Below, piece by piece: positions 1-9,129 of a stretch of DNA of 37,836 bases. Position numbers and translations under genes: made by a program. Source of the stretch: Desulfocurvibacter africanus subsp. africanus DSM 2603 (GTDB lineage: Bacteria; Desulfobacterota; Desulfovibrionia; Desulfovibrionales; Desulfovibrionaceae); NCBI RefSeq assembly GCF_000422545.1, contig NZ_AULZ01000033.1, forward strand, positions 1 to 37,836. Reading direction: 5' to 3'. Numbering within the stretch: the stretch's first letter is position 1; each line of letters starts with the position of its first letter. The notes beneath the pieces were generated by a model. The model saw nothing but the letters and a program-made list of their open reading frames with translations, was not told the DNA's origin and searched no databases.

Positions 1-128
1 GAGCAGATTGCTTTTAAGACGCCCGCTCCGGCGTTGACGGCGCAAGTGAATTGCGCCTACGCCTACGCGCGGCGGCAAGCCATGCCGACGCATGGCTTGC
101 AGAGCATTTTCAAAAGCAAAATGCTCTA
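1..128 (+). repeat. MITE-like palindromic repeat, copy 1
   Basis: First of four copies of a ~125-bp element; the others are at 6918-7042, 35153-35277 and 36914-37037. It runs from GAGC at position 1 to GCTC at 126 and is followed by TA. The two ends are imperfect inverted repeats of about 19 bases. Inside are three hairpins: 39-57 (GGCGCAA stem), 75-100 (GCAAGCCATGC stem) and 102-126 (GAGCATTTT stem). The left flank lies outside the window, so it cannot be seen whether a gene ends here too. No protein is encoded. Terminal inverted repeats plus a TA next to the end suggest a miniature inverted-repeat transposable element, which is an inference. Confidence 0.85.
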
Positions 129-229
129 AGGTAACTGATTGAACAAGATGCGTTAGGGCAATCAAGGCCACGGAGCAAGAATGCCGTCTCAAACCATCAC
201 ATGCCCGTGGAGGCTGCGAAGGACGGCTT

Positions 230-251
230 CGGCCGGGCGATCGCCCGGCCG
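230..251 (-). terminator. GC-rich perfect palindrome downstream of the ferredoxin gene
   Basis: A 22-base perfect palindrome (CGGCCGGGCGA and its complement) lies 21 bases past the ferredoxin stop codon on the minus strand. It could fold into a strong hairpin and end or protect the ferredoxin transcript. No T-run follows it, so it is not a textbook intrinsic terminator. Confidence 0.35.
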
Positions 252-272
252 CCAAGAAATCCGCCAGTCAGC

Positions 273-470
273 CTATTCGCCTTCCCAATGTATGCAGCTT
301 GCCGGACAGGTATCGATGGCTTCCTGTATGACGTCTTCCGGGGCTCCATCGGGATTGGTCACCGAGGCCTTGCCGGCGGATTCATCAAAGCTGAACACGT
401 CCGGCGCAATCTCCACGCACGATTCACAACCGATGCACTCGTCCATATCCACATAAACGACGCGGGCCAT
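273..470 (-). CDS. [4Fe-4S] ferredoxin, ferredoxin I type
   Basis: A 65-residue soluble ferredoxin, a cytoplasmic low-potential electron carrier for enzymes such as pyruvate or 2-oxoglutarate:ferredoxin oxidoreductases. Cys12, Cys15 and Cys18 (CIGCESC) plus Cys55 followed by Pro form one [4Fe-4S] site. Cys59 is extra and could sit in a disulfide or be free. The motifs DECIxCESCVEIAP and DTCPxxCIHWE match, from memory, D. africanus ferredoxin I, and the length is right for that family. The start is set by GGAGGT at 475-480, five bases upstream of the ATG; the reading frame stays open further upstream, but that extension has no ferredoxin character. The gene stands alone and diverges from tamA. 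Confidence 0.93.
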   Translation of the reverse strand: MARVVYVDMDECIGCESCVEIAPDVFSFDESAGKASVTNPDGAPEDVIQEAIDTCPASCIHWEGE

Positions 471-517
471 ATGCACCTCCTGGCACGTTTTGCCGCCTGA
501 AGTGAGCGGTCGCACGC

Positions 518-545
518 AGCATAGCACGTTTTGCATCCTGGGCAA
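518..545 (-). promoter_or_regulatory. Candidate sigma-70 promoter of the ferredoxin gene
   Basis: Read on the minus strand, TTGCCC (540-545) and TATGCT (518-523) are separated by 16 bases. The -10 box lies about 50 bases upstream of the ferredoxin ATG. The match is reasonable but was found by eye. Confidence 0.4.
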
Positions 546-651
546 GCACGGCCCAGATCGCCTGCATATCCGGGCCAATGCCTTCTTCTCCCGCCTGGAT
601 TGCCAGCTTTCTCCTATTCTGTCATGTAGGATAGCCTGAGGGTCATTGCGA

Positions 652-2529
652 ATGGAGGGGTTAACGATTCTCTGCAACAGGAATCCGCTGCAAAAGAAGC
701 CGCATTCGACGTTTCCGACCATTGTCTTGGCCAAGGTCTTGATCCTGGCCCTGACCCTGGCCGGCTGCGCCAAGGAACTGGCCCAGGACCTGGGGCTCGC
801 ACGCTCCGACGAGCCTGGCGGCATCCCCTACGAAGTGAAGATCACCGGCGCGCCGGACGAGGAAATGGAAGAACTCCTGCTCCTGGTCTCGGCTCTGGCA
901 GGTGATGATCCTCCGGCGCTGGTTACGTCCGGCCTTATCCGCCGGCGCGCCGAGGAGGATATCCCTAACTTGCTCAAAGCCCTGCACTCTCGCGGCTACT
1001 ACAAGGCGGAGATGCAGGTGGAGGTCAGCGAGGGCAAGCCGCCGCTCGACGTTAATTATACCGTGATCCCTGGCCCGCGCTTCACGCTTGCCCAGGTGCG
1101 CATTTTGGTCGACGCCGAACCGGAGTACAAGGCGGGGCTACCCTCGCCCCAGGAGCTCGGCATGGAGATCGGCCAGGGCTTCAGAAGCGAATGGGTGCCC
1201 GAGGCCCAGAAACGTATCCGGCAGGCCCTGGCCAGCCAAGGGTATCCTTTTGCCGAAGCGGCCTACGAGGCTGTGGCCGATTTCGCCTCGAACAGCATGC
1301 ATATCACTTTCACGGTCCAGCCGGGGCCGTTCGCCCGCTTCGGGGAAACGGCCATAGCCATGCCCGAGGGCCTTGACCTCTCGCCCGATTACGTCCGCAG
1401 CAAGCTGCCCTGGAAGCCCGGTGAAGCCTTCGACGCACAGGCCTTGGCCCAGGCTCGAAACAACCTGTTGGGCACGGGCCTGTTCTCCTACGCCCAGTTC
1501 GCTTATCCCGAGCAGGTCGGCGAGAATGAAGAGCTGCCTCTGCGGCTGGAGTTGCGCGAACGCCCGCCAAGGACCGTGCGGGCGGGCGGGACCTATTCCA
1601 CGGACCTGGGGCCCGGCGTGGAATTGGGCTGGGAACACCGCAATCTGCTGGGCGAGGGTGAGAGCCTGTCCGTTGGACTGGAAGCCAACTTCGTCAACAG
1701 GATTCTGGAATCGACCTACCGCGAGCCATTCTTCCTTTTCCGGGAGAATCAGAGCCTGATCCTCACGGCCAGAGCCGCTGACGAGCAACCCGAAGCCTAT
1801 CGCAGCCAGAGCATTGACCTCTCGGGCGTGGTCGAGCGATACATATTCCGGCGCACGCGCATTGCCGGCGGCCTCGGTTTCACCCTGCTCAATGTGGACG
1901 ATCCCATCAGCGATCAGGACAACTACGCCCTGTTCTATCTGCCCTTGCTCATCGCGCGCGACACTCGCGATAATATCCTGGACCCTGGCGGCGGCTCGCT
2001 TTTAAGCGCCGATGGCGCCCCTTATTATGAGGTTTTCGGCGAGAGCAACTGGTTCTTCAAGTATACCACCAATGCCCAGTTCTACTGGTCCCTTATGGAC
2101 GAGAAGCGGCTCATCCTGGCCACGCGGGCGCGTTTCGGCCAAATACCGGGCCAGGAGCTGTCCACCGTGCCGGCCACCATCCGGTTTTACGCAGGCGGCG
2201 GCGGTTCCGTGCGCGGCTATGAGTACAAGACCCTGAGCACCCTGGTTGACGGCGATCCGGTGGGCGGCCGCTCCCTGCTGGAAACCTCGGCGGAGTTGCG
2301 CTGGAGATTCCTCGACGACTGGGGCCTGGTGACCTTCCTGGATGGCGGTCGGGCCTATACGGATATTGTACCCGATTTCAAGGAGACCTATTTCTGGGGA
2401 ACAGGCCTTGGCGTACGCTACTATACTGATTTCGGGCCCATACGCGCCGATTTGGCCTTCCCCCTCAACCGGCGAGAGGAATTCGATTCGCACTTCCAGT
2501 TCTACATCAGCATCGGGCAATCCTTCTGA
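652..2529 (+). CDS. tamA: TamA-like outer-membrane assembly protein (Omp85/BamA superfamily)
   Basis: A 625-residue Omp85 protein, the outer-membrane half of the translocation and assembly module, which with TamB helps insert outer-membrane proteins or move lipids across the envelope. About residues 55-330 look like POTRA repeats. About 330-625 form the 16-strand barrel, with the family's GGxxSVRGYEY stretch near residue 522 and a final strand ending in Phe (ISIGQSF). ATG at 652 is preferred because GAGGG at 638-642 is nine bases upstream; an in-frame TTG at 646 is too close to it. The N-terminus has a positively charged, hydrophobic leader ending in LAGC (Cys39), which reads as a lipobox, unusual for this family. 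The tamB start lies three bases past the stop, so the two are surely cotranscribed. Confidence 0.9.
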   Translation: MEGLTILCNRNPLQKKPHSTFPTIVLAKVLILALTLAGCAKELAQDLGLARSDEPGGIPYEVKITGAPDEEMEELLLLVSALAGDDPPALVTSGLIRRRAEEDIPNLLKALHSRGYYKAEMQVEVSEGKPPLDVNYTVIPGPRFTLAQVRILVDAEPEYKAGLPSPQELGMEIGQGFRSEWVPEAQKRIRQALASQGYPFAEAAYEAVADFASNSMHITFTVQPGPFARFGETAIAMPEGLDLSPDYVRSKLPWKPGEAFDAQALAQARNNLLGTGLFSYAQFAYPEQVGENEELPLRLELRERPPRTVRAGGTYSTDLGPGVELGWEHRNLLGEGESLSVGLEANFVNRILESTYREPFFLFRENQSLILTARAADEQPEAYRSQSIDLSGVVERYIFRRTRIAGGLGFTLLNVDDPISDQDNYALFYLPLLIARDTRDNILDPGGGSLLSADGAPYYEVFGESNWFFKYTTNAQFYWSLMDEKRLILATRARFGQIPGQELSTVPATIRFYAGGGGSVRGYEYKTLSTLVDGDPVGGRSLLETSAELRWRFLDDWGLVTFLDGGRAYTDIVPDFKETYFWGTGLGVRYYTDFGPIRADLAFPLNRREEFDSHFQFYISIGQSF

Positions 2530-2532
2530 GCC

Positions 2533-5500
2533 ATGCGCATGGCTGTGCTGAAACGCTTTGCCTTATGGACAGGAGGCCTGTTGCTTGGCTTGGCCTTCCT
2601 GCTGACGCTGGCCGTCGGCGGGGCCATGGTCTGGCTGCGCTCCGAATCCGGCCGCGCCTGGTTGGCGGACAAGGTCGCCGAGCTAACGGCGGACTCGGAC
2701 ACGGCCCGCGTGACCGTACGCGGCCTGGGGCCTGGGCTGCCCTGGCGCATCTCCATCGACGAACTGCTGGTGGCCGATCGGCAAGGCGTCTGGCTGCGCA
2801 TCGAGAACCTGCTCGTGCGCCTGTCGCCCGCCGACCTCCTGCGGCAAGCCCTGCGCTTCGAGGTGATCTCCGCCAGCGAGCTGGCGCTGCAGCGTATACC
2901 CGAAAGCCCGGAGGAGCCTGAAGAGGACAAGGAGCCGTTCTCCTTTTCCGACCTGCCCGAAATCCGCGTGGAGGAATTGGACGTTGCCCGCGTTCTGCTC
3001 GGCCCCGAATTGGCGGGCCAGGCCGCGGCGTATTCCCTGCACGGCAAGCTGGCCACCAGCCAGGGGGTGACCACGGCCGCCCTGGAAGCCCGAAATCTGG
3101 AGCGGGCCAAGGACGCGCTTGTTCTGGACGGCCGTTTCGACCAGCCCGCGAGCACGCTCTCGCTGGTGCTACAGCTTGACGAGGCCTCGGGCGGCTTCCT
3201 GGGCAGGCTGTTGGACCTGCCGGGAAAACCGGACCTGCGCCTGGCCCTGCGTGGTGACGGCCCCCTGGCGGACTGGAGCGGTGCCCTGGACGCCTCGGCC
3301 GGCGATCTCTTCGGGCTGGAAAGCACCCTGACCCTCTCGGCGCAGGAGCCGTACCGCATCGATCTGCAAGGGAACCTGCACTTGGCCAAGGGCCTGCTGC
3401 CCGCAGAAGCGGCGGATATTCTGGGCACCGAAGCCGAATTCCGACTGGTAGGCCGCAACGAGAGCGGCATTGTCGACTTCACGGGCAGCGGCTTCCGCGC
3501 CCAGGGGCTGCGTGCCAAGCTGCAAGGTCGGCTGAATCCGGAACAGCGGAACGTGGATCTGAGGGTTGAAGCTTTCGCGCCAGGATTGACCAGTTTGGCC
3601 CAACGGCAAGGGCTGCAACTGGAACAAACGGCCCCGATCCAAATACACGTCCAAGGCCCGCTGGAAAAGCCGGACGTCCGGCTGGAAACGCAGGTGCAAT
3701 CCCTGCAGGCTGGCGAGGTTCGGCTCAAGGGCGCGAACCTCGTGCTCTCGGCCAACCGCCAGGAGCAGGAGTCAGGGCCGGGGGGCCTCGAGGCCAACCT
3801 GGAATTGTCCTTGGACACTCTGGCCCTGCCCGGCGGATTCGATTTTCGTCCACTGCGCCTGGAGGCAGCGGCGTTCACGCCCGACTTCAAGCAAATCCGG
3901 CTTTCCCGGCTTGCGGTGCAGAGCCCAGGCTTGTCCCTGCGCGGCTCTGGCCAAGCCGATATGGATGGATCACAGGGCACGGCCGATCTCGCGCTCACGG
4001 TCGAGAACCTGTCGCGCTTCGCGCAGTTGTCCGGCATGCCCCTCAAAGGCGGCGCCCGACTTGCGGCCCAAGTGGCCCTGGCGAAAAATGGCGTACTCAC
4101 GGCCGTGCTCCAGGGCGCAACAGCCAATCTCGCGGGGTTGCCCGAGCCCTTGCAGAGCCTGAGCGGCCCACAAGTGGGCCTGAACGCCAGGCTGGCCTAC
4201 GGTGGTCGGGAGATTGGCCTGAACTCGCTACGCGTGACAGGCCGAGAGCTGGATCTGGAGGCGCATGGCGGCACGGACTTGCAGGACGAAACCTTCGCCC
4301 TGGTCCTTTCGGCTCGCGTGCCGGAGCTGACCGCGGCGGCCAAGGCCGCCGGGCTGGAAGCACAAGGCAGCCTCGCCGCCAATGGCCACCTCAAGGGCCG
4401 TTTTTCGCAGTTCGAGGCAGGGCTCAACGTAACTTCGCAGCGGCTCGCAGTGCAGGGCCAGTCCATCTCCAACCTGCGCCTGACCGCCGACGCCCACGGA
4501 CTGCCCGAGCTGGCGCAAATGCGCTTGAGCTTGGGCGCGGACACGCCCCAGGGTCGCCTGGATGCCGCGATGCAGGCCTCATACAACCCGGAGCAGAGCC
4601 TGGCCCGATTGCGGGACGCGCGCGTGAGCCTGCCAGGCCTGAACGTGACAAGCCCAGAGCTGACAATGCGCACTGACTCCGGACTGCTTAGCGGAAACTT
4701 GCAAGGCAAATTGGAATCCCTGCAATTCGTCTCCGCGCTCCTGAGCACGCCCCCGGGTCGCCTGGATGCCAAGGGGGCTTTCTCGCTACGCTTCGATGCC
4801 AAGCAGGGGAAGCAAGCCGCCAACCTGCAGGGAGATTTCACGGGACTGGCGGTGAATGAAATCCAGGTTCAGGAAATGCATTTCCAGGCCAGCCTGGGCG
4901 ATCTGTTCGGCACTCCCCAAGGCCGAGCCGATATCGACATCCAGAAAATCGAACAGGGCGAGATGCTTGTGGATTCGGTCAACCTTGCCGCGCGAGGCGA
5001 TCTGAAGCGACTCACTTTCTCGGCCCGCACGCAGGGCGAATTCGTTCATCCCTTCACGGCCAGGCTGCAAGGCTTGTTCGAGCATGCTCCCGACGGCTGG
5101 AGCGCCATCCTCCAGTCGCTGCGGGCCAACGTGGCTGACACGCCCATTATCTTGCGCGCTCCGGCGCGTCTTTCCAGCCAGGGCCAGGGCCAGGAGCAGA
5201 GCTATGCGCTGAGCGACCTCAGCCTGGGCGTTGCCGAGGGAACCATTTCAGCTCAAGGCGCTTTCGGCGCGAATGAGGTAAGCGGCAGATTACGCATCGA
5301 ATCTTTTCCGGCGAAGCTGTTGCCCTTTGTTGTGCCCAAACCAGTGTCCGGCAACCTCAGAGCCGAGCTGAACCTGGAAGGGACGCCCCAGGACCCGCGC
5401 CTGAATCTGGACCTGCGCGTGCGCGAGGTGCGCTTTCCGGGAATGGAGCAGGCCCCTGCGGTCGGGCTGAACGCTCAGACCTCCTATGCCCAAGGCCGAG

Positions 5501-6918
5501 TACAGGCCCAGGCGCGGCTGCTGGGCGGCAATGGCATGTCCGGAAACATACGCGCCGCCTTGCCGGTCCGGTTATCCCTGCAACCGTTTGCTTTCGATGC
5601 GCCTCAGGATGGCGCGCTCACGGGCGCCATGGACGCCAAGCTGGATCTGACCCTGCTGCCACCCCTGCTCCAATGGGACGACCAGCTCCTGGCAGGCACG
5701 GCCACGGCTGATATGAATCTGTCCGGAACGCTGGGCGAGCCGAGGCTCGACGGCACGCTGCGCATGCCGGACGGACGCTACCAGAACCTGACCAGCGGCA
5801 CGGTGCTGGATAAGGTGCGACTTGTAGCCAGGGCTTCCGGCCAAACCATAACGCTTGAGCAGCTCACAGCCACGGACGGCGATGGAGGGCGCATCAAAGC
5901 CAACGGCTCGGCCGATCTTTCAGGACAAGTCAGCTACGAGTTGAAGGCGGATCTGCGTCACGCGACCATGGTGCGCATGCGCGAGGTGACCAGCACGGCC
6001 AGCGGTGAGGTTTCGTTGCGCGGCAACCTGGACGAGACGACCCTCGGCGGCCGTTTGACCTTGGAACGCACAAGTGTGAGCGTACCCGAGAGCCAGTCGA
6101 CCGACATCGTGGACATAGAGGTCAAACGTATCAATGTACCCGAGGCGCTACAGGAACGGATTGAAGCACAAACGAGCACCGGCGCCGGCGATAGCGCCAT
6201 GGTCATGAATCTGAACATGGCCATCGCCATCCCGAACCAATTCTACGTGCGCGGCCGCGGACTGGACGCCGAGTTCAGCGGCAACCTGCAGGTAGGCGGG
6301 ACCACGAAGAGTCCAAAGCTGCTCGGATCGCTGGACCTGGTACGCGGCCGCTTCACTATCCTGAGTGCGACCCTGACCCTGCGCGAGGGCGTAATCACAT
6401 TCACGGGCGTCGCCCCGCCCGATCCGCAATTCAACGTGCTGGCCACTTCCACGGCCAACGACATCGAAGCCAGGGTGCGTGTGACCGGCTCGGCCGATAA
6501 CCTCCAGCTCGCTTTCTCTTCCGACCCGCCGTTGCCCGAGGACGAAGTGCTCTCCAGATTGCTCTTCGGTAAATCAGTGGGCAGCCTTACGCCCCTGCAA
6601 GCCATTCAACTGGCCCAGGCCGTGCAACAGATCAGGGGCGGGGGCGGAGGCCCGGACATCCAGGGCGGATTCCGGCGTTTCCTGGGATTGGACGAATTGA
6701 CGGTGGGCGAAGCCGACGCCTCGACTGGCGGCGGCTATACGTTGGAAGCGGGCAAGTACATTACGGATGACGTATACCTGCGCCTCGACAAGGGCATCAC
6801 CAGCGAGGAGGACAAGGTAGGCGTCGTCATAGAGCTCACCCCTTCCATCAACCTGGAGAGCGAGGCCGGAACCACCTCGGGCATGGGCGTGGGCCTGTTC
6901 TGGAAAAAGGACTACTAG
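2533..6918 (+). CDS. tamB: TamB-like inner-membrane-anchored translocation protein (DUF490/AsmA-like)
   Basis: A very long protein (1461 residues) with one N-terminal membrane segment (about residues 12-34) followed by a large periplasmic beta-rich region, the layout of TamB. The C-terminal 350 residues carry the conserved TamB/DUF490 domain: the LGSLDLVRGRFTIL region, the LPEDEVLSRLLFGKS motif near 1335, and the end strands finishing in GLFWKKDY. It is expected to span the periplasm as a hydrophobic groove and dock onto TamA. It follows tamA after three bases. The stop codon TAG is completed by the first base of repeat copy 2, so the element sits exactly at the end of the gene. Family and partner are clear; the cargo in this organism is unknown. 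Confidence 0.93.
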   Translation: MRMAVLKRFALWTGGLLLGLAFLLTLAVGGAMVWLRSESGRAWLADKVAELTADSDTARVTVRGLGPGLPWRISIDELLVADRQGVWLRIENLLVRLSPADLLRQALRFEVISASELALQRIPESPEEPEEDKEPFSFSDLPEIRVEELDVARVLLGPELAGQAAAYSLHGKLATSQGVTTAALEARNLERAKDALVLDGRFDQPASTLSLVLQLDEASGGFLGRLLDLPGKPDLRLALRGDGPLADWSGALDASAGDLFGLESTLTLSAQEPYRIDLQGNLHLAKGLLPAEAADILGTEAEFRLVGRNESGIVDFTGSGFRAQGLRAKLQGRLNPEQRNVDLRVEAFAPGLTSLAQRQGLQLEQTAPIQIHVQGPLEKPDVRLETQVQSLQAGEVRLKGANLVLSANRQEQESGPGGLEANLELSLDTLALPGGFDFRPLRLEAAAFTPDFKQIRLSRLAVQSPGLSLRGSGQADMDGSQGTADLALTVENLSRFAQLSGMPLKGGARLAAQVALAKNGVLTAVLQGATANLAGLPEPLQSLSGPQVGLNARLAYGGREIGLNSLRVTGRELDLEAHGGTDLQDETFALVLSARVPELTAAAKAAGLEAQGSLAANGHLKGRFSQFEAGLNVTSQRLAVQGQSISNLRLTADAHGLPELAQMRLSLGADTPQGRLDAAMQASYNPEQSLARLRDARVSLPGLNVTSPELTMRTDSGLLSGNLQGKLESLQFVSALLSTPPGRLDAKGAFSLRFDAKQGKQAANLQGDFTGLAVNEIQVQEMHFQASLGDLFGTPQGRADIDIQKIEQGEMLVDSVNLAARGDLKRLTFSARTQGEFVHPFTARLQGLFEHAPDGWSAILQSLRANVADTPIILRAPARLSSQGQGQEQSYALSDLSLGVAEGTISAQGAFGANEVSGRLRIESFPAKLLPFVVPKPVSGNLRAELNLEGTPQDPRLNLDLRVREVRFPGMEQAPAVGLNAQTSYAQGRVQAQARLLGGNGMSGNIRAALPVRLSLQPFAFDAPQDGALTGAMDAKLDLTLLPPLLQWDDQLLAGTATADMNLSGTLGEPRLDGTLRMPDGRYQNLTSGTVLDKVRLVARASGQTITLEQLTATDGDGGRIKANGSADLSGQVSYELKADLRHATMVRMREVTSTASGEVSLRGNLDETTLGGRLTLERTSVSVPESQSTDIVDIEVKRINVPEALQERIEAQTSTGAGDSAMVMNLNMAIAIPNQFYVRGRGLDAEFSGNLQVGGTTKSPKLLGSLDLVRGRFTILSATLTLREGVITFTGVAPPDPQFNVLATSTANDIEARVRVTGSADNLQLAFSSDPPLPEDEVLSRLLFGKSVGSLTPLQAIQLAQAVQQIRGGGGGPDIQGGFRRFLGLDELTVGEADASTGGGYTLEAGKYITDDVYLRLDKGITSEEDKVGVVIELTPSINLESEAGTTSGMGVGLFWKKDY

Positions 6919-7042
6919 AGCAGATTGCTTTTAAGACGCCCGCTCCGGCGTTGACGGCGCAAGTGAATTGCGCCTACGCCGGAGCTCGCGGCAAGCCATG
7001 CCGACGCACGGCTTGCAGAGCATTTTCAAAAGCAAAATGCTC
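6918..7042 (+). repeat. MITE-like palindromic repeat, copy 2
   Basis: Second copy, same orientation as copy 1 and nearly identical to it. Its first G is the last base of the tamB stop TAG, so the TA of the stop may be the target dinucleotide. In this copy the first hairpin is enclosed by a perfect 10-bp outer stem (GCTCCGGCGT with ACGCCGGAGC). The right end is followed by AAAA, not TA, unlike the other copies. It fills the space between the convergent tamB and MinD-like genes, where no other terminator is seen. Confidence 0.9.
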
Positions 7043-7051
7043 AAAATTTTC

Positions 7052-8599
7052 TCAGGCGAAGCGACGCAACACGTCCAACAGCGCGCCGATGCGGAAGGGC
7101 CGGTACACCACGGCAGCCAGGCGCTCGCGAAAAGTCTCGACCTGCGGGCTGCCTTCGAATCCGTCCAGCAAGACAACGGGCCTGCCGCTGGAGTGCTCCA
7201 GGATGTCACCCAGATCCAAGGGTTCGTTGTCACCATCCGAGACCAGCAGGAGGTCCGCCGCCTCGGCGCTGCGCCCCGCCTCCTGCCGCGTGGCATAGCC
7301 GCCCACGGCGCGGAAGCCGGCATCCTTGGCCAATTCCATGAGCACATCCCGCATGTACGGGTCCGGACAGATAACCAGCAAACCCTTCACGGATTCGACC
7401 TGCACGTCGTCCTCATGGGTCGACGGCTGGATCGACGGCTCCACGGGTGCGGGCTTGTCAGCGGCGGCATGCGACGATCGCGCGGCCGGCGCGGGTTCCA
7501 TGCCGGTTTCCAAGCCCTCCAGGGACTCGACAGCCAAGGTCGGCGGCGTTGCATAACGGTTGGCGATAATGCGCAGGGCTCGACTGACCTTCTCCAGATC
7601 CTCGACAAGCGGTTCGGCCTGGGCCGATCCGCGCACCCTGGCCAGCATGGCTTCCAACAGCCGCAGGTCGTGGGTCAGCCGCGTGCGGTCCACGCCGACG
7701 GCGCCCAGGGAGGGCGGGGACTCGGCGATGGCCGCTTCGCTCACGCGCGGCTTCTGCTGCAGATGGATGACGGACTGATCCCAGAAGTCGCGCACGCCGC
7801 TGCGGATCGCGCCGCCTTCCTCGAAATCCGCATCCAGAATCCTGGCCGCGTTCAGGAAGGCCAAAGACGCGGGCGAGTTCGGGCTCGTCTCCAGCACCGG
7901 CTGCCGCAGGGCCGCCGAACGCGGAAGATTGCCGTCCAAGGGCACAGCGCCCAACGGTCGACAGGTAACGGACAGATAGCGGCGCGTGGTTTCGTTGAAG
8001 CGCTCGAACACCGTACGCGCATGATGTCGGTCGCGGCAGCGGTTGAGCAGAACCAAAGGCTGCCGCCACAGGCCATTTTCCTTGAGCACCTTGATGAAGG
8101 CGTAGGCGTCGGTAACCGAAGCAGCCTCGGGATTGACCACCATGACGATGTCATCCGAGGACAGGCAGATGGACATGACCTGAGCCGCTATGCCCGGCGA
8201 ATTATCGATGATCAGGTAATCGTAGCTGTTGAGCTTGGAAAACTCACGGGTCAGTAAGGAGCGGCGTTCGCGGTCCAACTCGGCCATGCGCGTGACGCCC
8301 GAGCTGCCGGAGATGACATCCACGTTCCGCCCGGCAGGGACCAAGGCCTGCTCCATGGGCAGACCCGCGAAGAGCACGTCCTCCAGTGTCTTTTCCGGCC
8401 GGATGCCCAGGTAGATATCGACGTTGGAAAGGCCCAGGTCGGCATCCAGCAGACAGACCTTGCGGCCTGCACGGGCCAAGGCCCAGGCCAGGTTCACGGC
8501 CACGCTGGTCTTGCCAACGCCGCCTTTGCCGCTGGCCACGGAAACGATCCTGGCCGCGCCGCGGCGCGTCGCTTCGGGCCGCGCATCGGTTCCAGTCAT
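7052..8599 (-). CDS. MinD/FlhG-type P-loop ATPase with C-terminal receiver-like domain
   Basis: A 515-residue ParA/MinD-superfamily ATPase. Residues 17-265 form the ATPase, with the deviant Walker A GKGGVGKTS (24-32), the DADLGLSNVDIYLG switch region, and the Walker B-type YLIIDNSPG. These are nearest to FlhG/MinD regulators of flagellar or cell-pole placement. A linker with helical, charged segments (to about 400) follows. The last 110 residues resemble a receiver domain: a LLVICPDP first strand, LLLVSDGD where the phospho-Asp would sit, and RPF where receivers have KPF, so phosphorylation is doubtful. ATG at 8599 is chosen; a TTG sixteen codons upstream is also open. It converges on tamB and no flagellar genes are visible nearby. 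The partner and role are unknown. Confidence 0.8.
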   Translation of the reverse strand: MTGTDARPEATRRGAARIVSVASGKGGVGKTSVAVNLAWALARAGRKVCLLDADLGLSNVDIYLGIRPEKTLEDVLFAGLPMEQALVPAGRNVDVISGSSGVTRMAELDRERRSLLTREFSKLNSYDYLIIDNSPGIAAQVMSICLSSDDIVMVVNPEAASVTDAYAFIKVLKENGLWRQPLVLLNRCRDRHHARTVFERFNETTRRYLSVTCRPLGAVPLDGNLPRSAALRQPVLETSPNSPASLAFLNAARILDADFEEGGAIRSGVRDFWDQSVIHLQQKPRVSEAAIAESPPSLGAVGVDRTRLTHDLRLLEAMLARVRGSAQAEPLVEDLEKVSRALRIIANRYATPPTLAVESLEGLETGMEPAPAARSSHAAADKPAPVEPSIQPSTHEDDVQVESVKGLLVICPDPYMRDVLMELAKDAGFRAVGGYATRQEAGRSAEAADLLLVSDGDNEPLDLGDILEHSSGRPVVLLDGFEGSPQVETFRERLAAVVYRPFRIGALLDVLRRFA

Positions 8600-8751
8600 A
8601 GCGTATCCCAGATGGTTGAAGATCGCCGGATTTGCCGATGCAACCAACCGGCATGTGCAAGGAGTGAGAATCTATCCTGAATGGATAATGTGCGCAACGC
8701 CGGACCAGCGCCATGCACCTTCCTTTCCAGATGGCTTACAATCCGGGATAC

Positions 8752-9087
8752 CTACCCGATTTTATTCAAGGCCTCCCCTTCGGTCGCTACAACCGGGATA
8801 ATGGCCACGAAGCCGGAAAGATCAAAAACCTCACGGATGTAATCGCGCATGCAGCACAGGGCCAGCCCTCCGCCCGCGGTCTTGAGTTCCCTGGCGGCCT
8901 TGAGCAGCACCCGCAGCCCTGCGCTGGAGATGTATTCCAGGCTTTCAAAATTCACGGCGATACGCTTTTCGCCACCGCTTATCGCGGCCATGAGTCGCTC
9001 CTCGAAACGCGGGGCCGTGGCGGAGTCAAGCCTGCCGGACACGCGAATGACCAGCCTGCCATTCTCCTTGCGGTCTTCCATGTCCAT
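8752..9087 (-). CDS. STAS-domain anti-sigma factor antagonist
   Basis: A 111-residue single STAS domain of the SpoIIAA/RsbV type. In the usual partner switch, the unphosphorylated form binds the kinase/anti-sigma factor and frees its target, and phosphorylation on a conserved Ser switches this off. The phosphorylation loop is visible as YISSAGLRVLL, with Ser54-Ser55. A GGGAGAAAG ribosome site precedes the ATG. It follows the RsbW-like gene after 42 bases on the same strand, so the pair makes a switch module. No sigma factor or PP2C phosphatase is present in the window. Confidence 0.88.
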   Translation of the reverse strand: MDMEDRKENGRLVIRVSGRLDSATAPRFEERLMAAISGGEKRIAVNFESLEYISSAGLRVLLKAARELKTAGGGLALCCMRDYIREVFDLSGFVAIIPVVATEGEALNKIG

Positions 9088-9129
9088 CGCTTTCTCCCTT
9101 CCTGTCCTTGGCCGAACCGGATCGACGGC

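Noticed and set aside
2502-4127. Minus-strand open frame of 541 codons
   Set aside because: It is antisense to tamB and is Ser/Arg-rich, as shadow frames here are.
6968-8257. Long plus-strand open frame of 429 codons
   Set aside because: It lies antisense to the MinD-like gene, whose P-loop and other motifs are clear. The translation is Gln/Arg/Gly-rich and has no domain.
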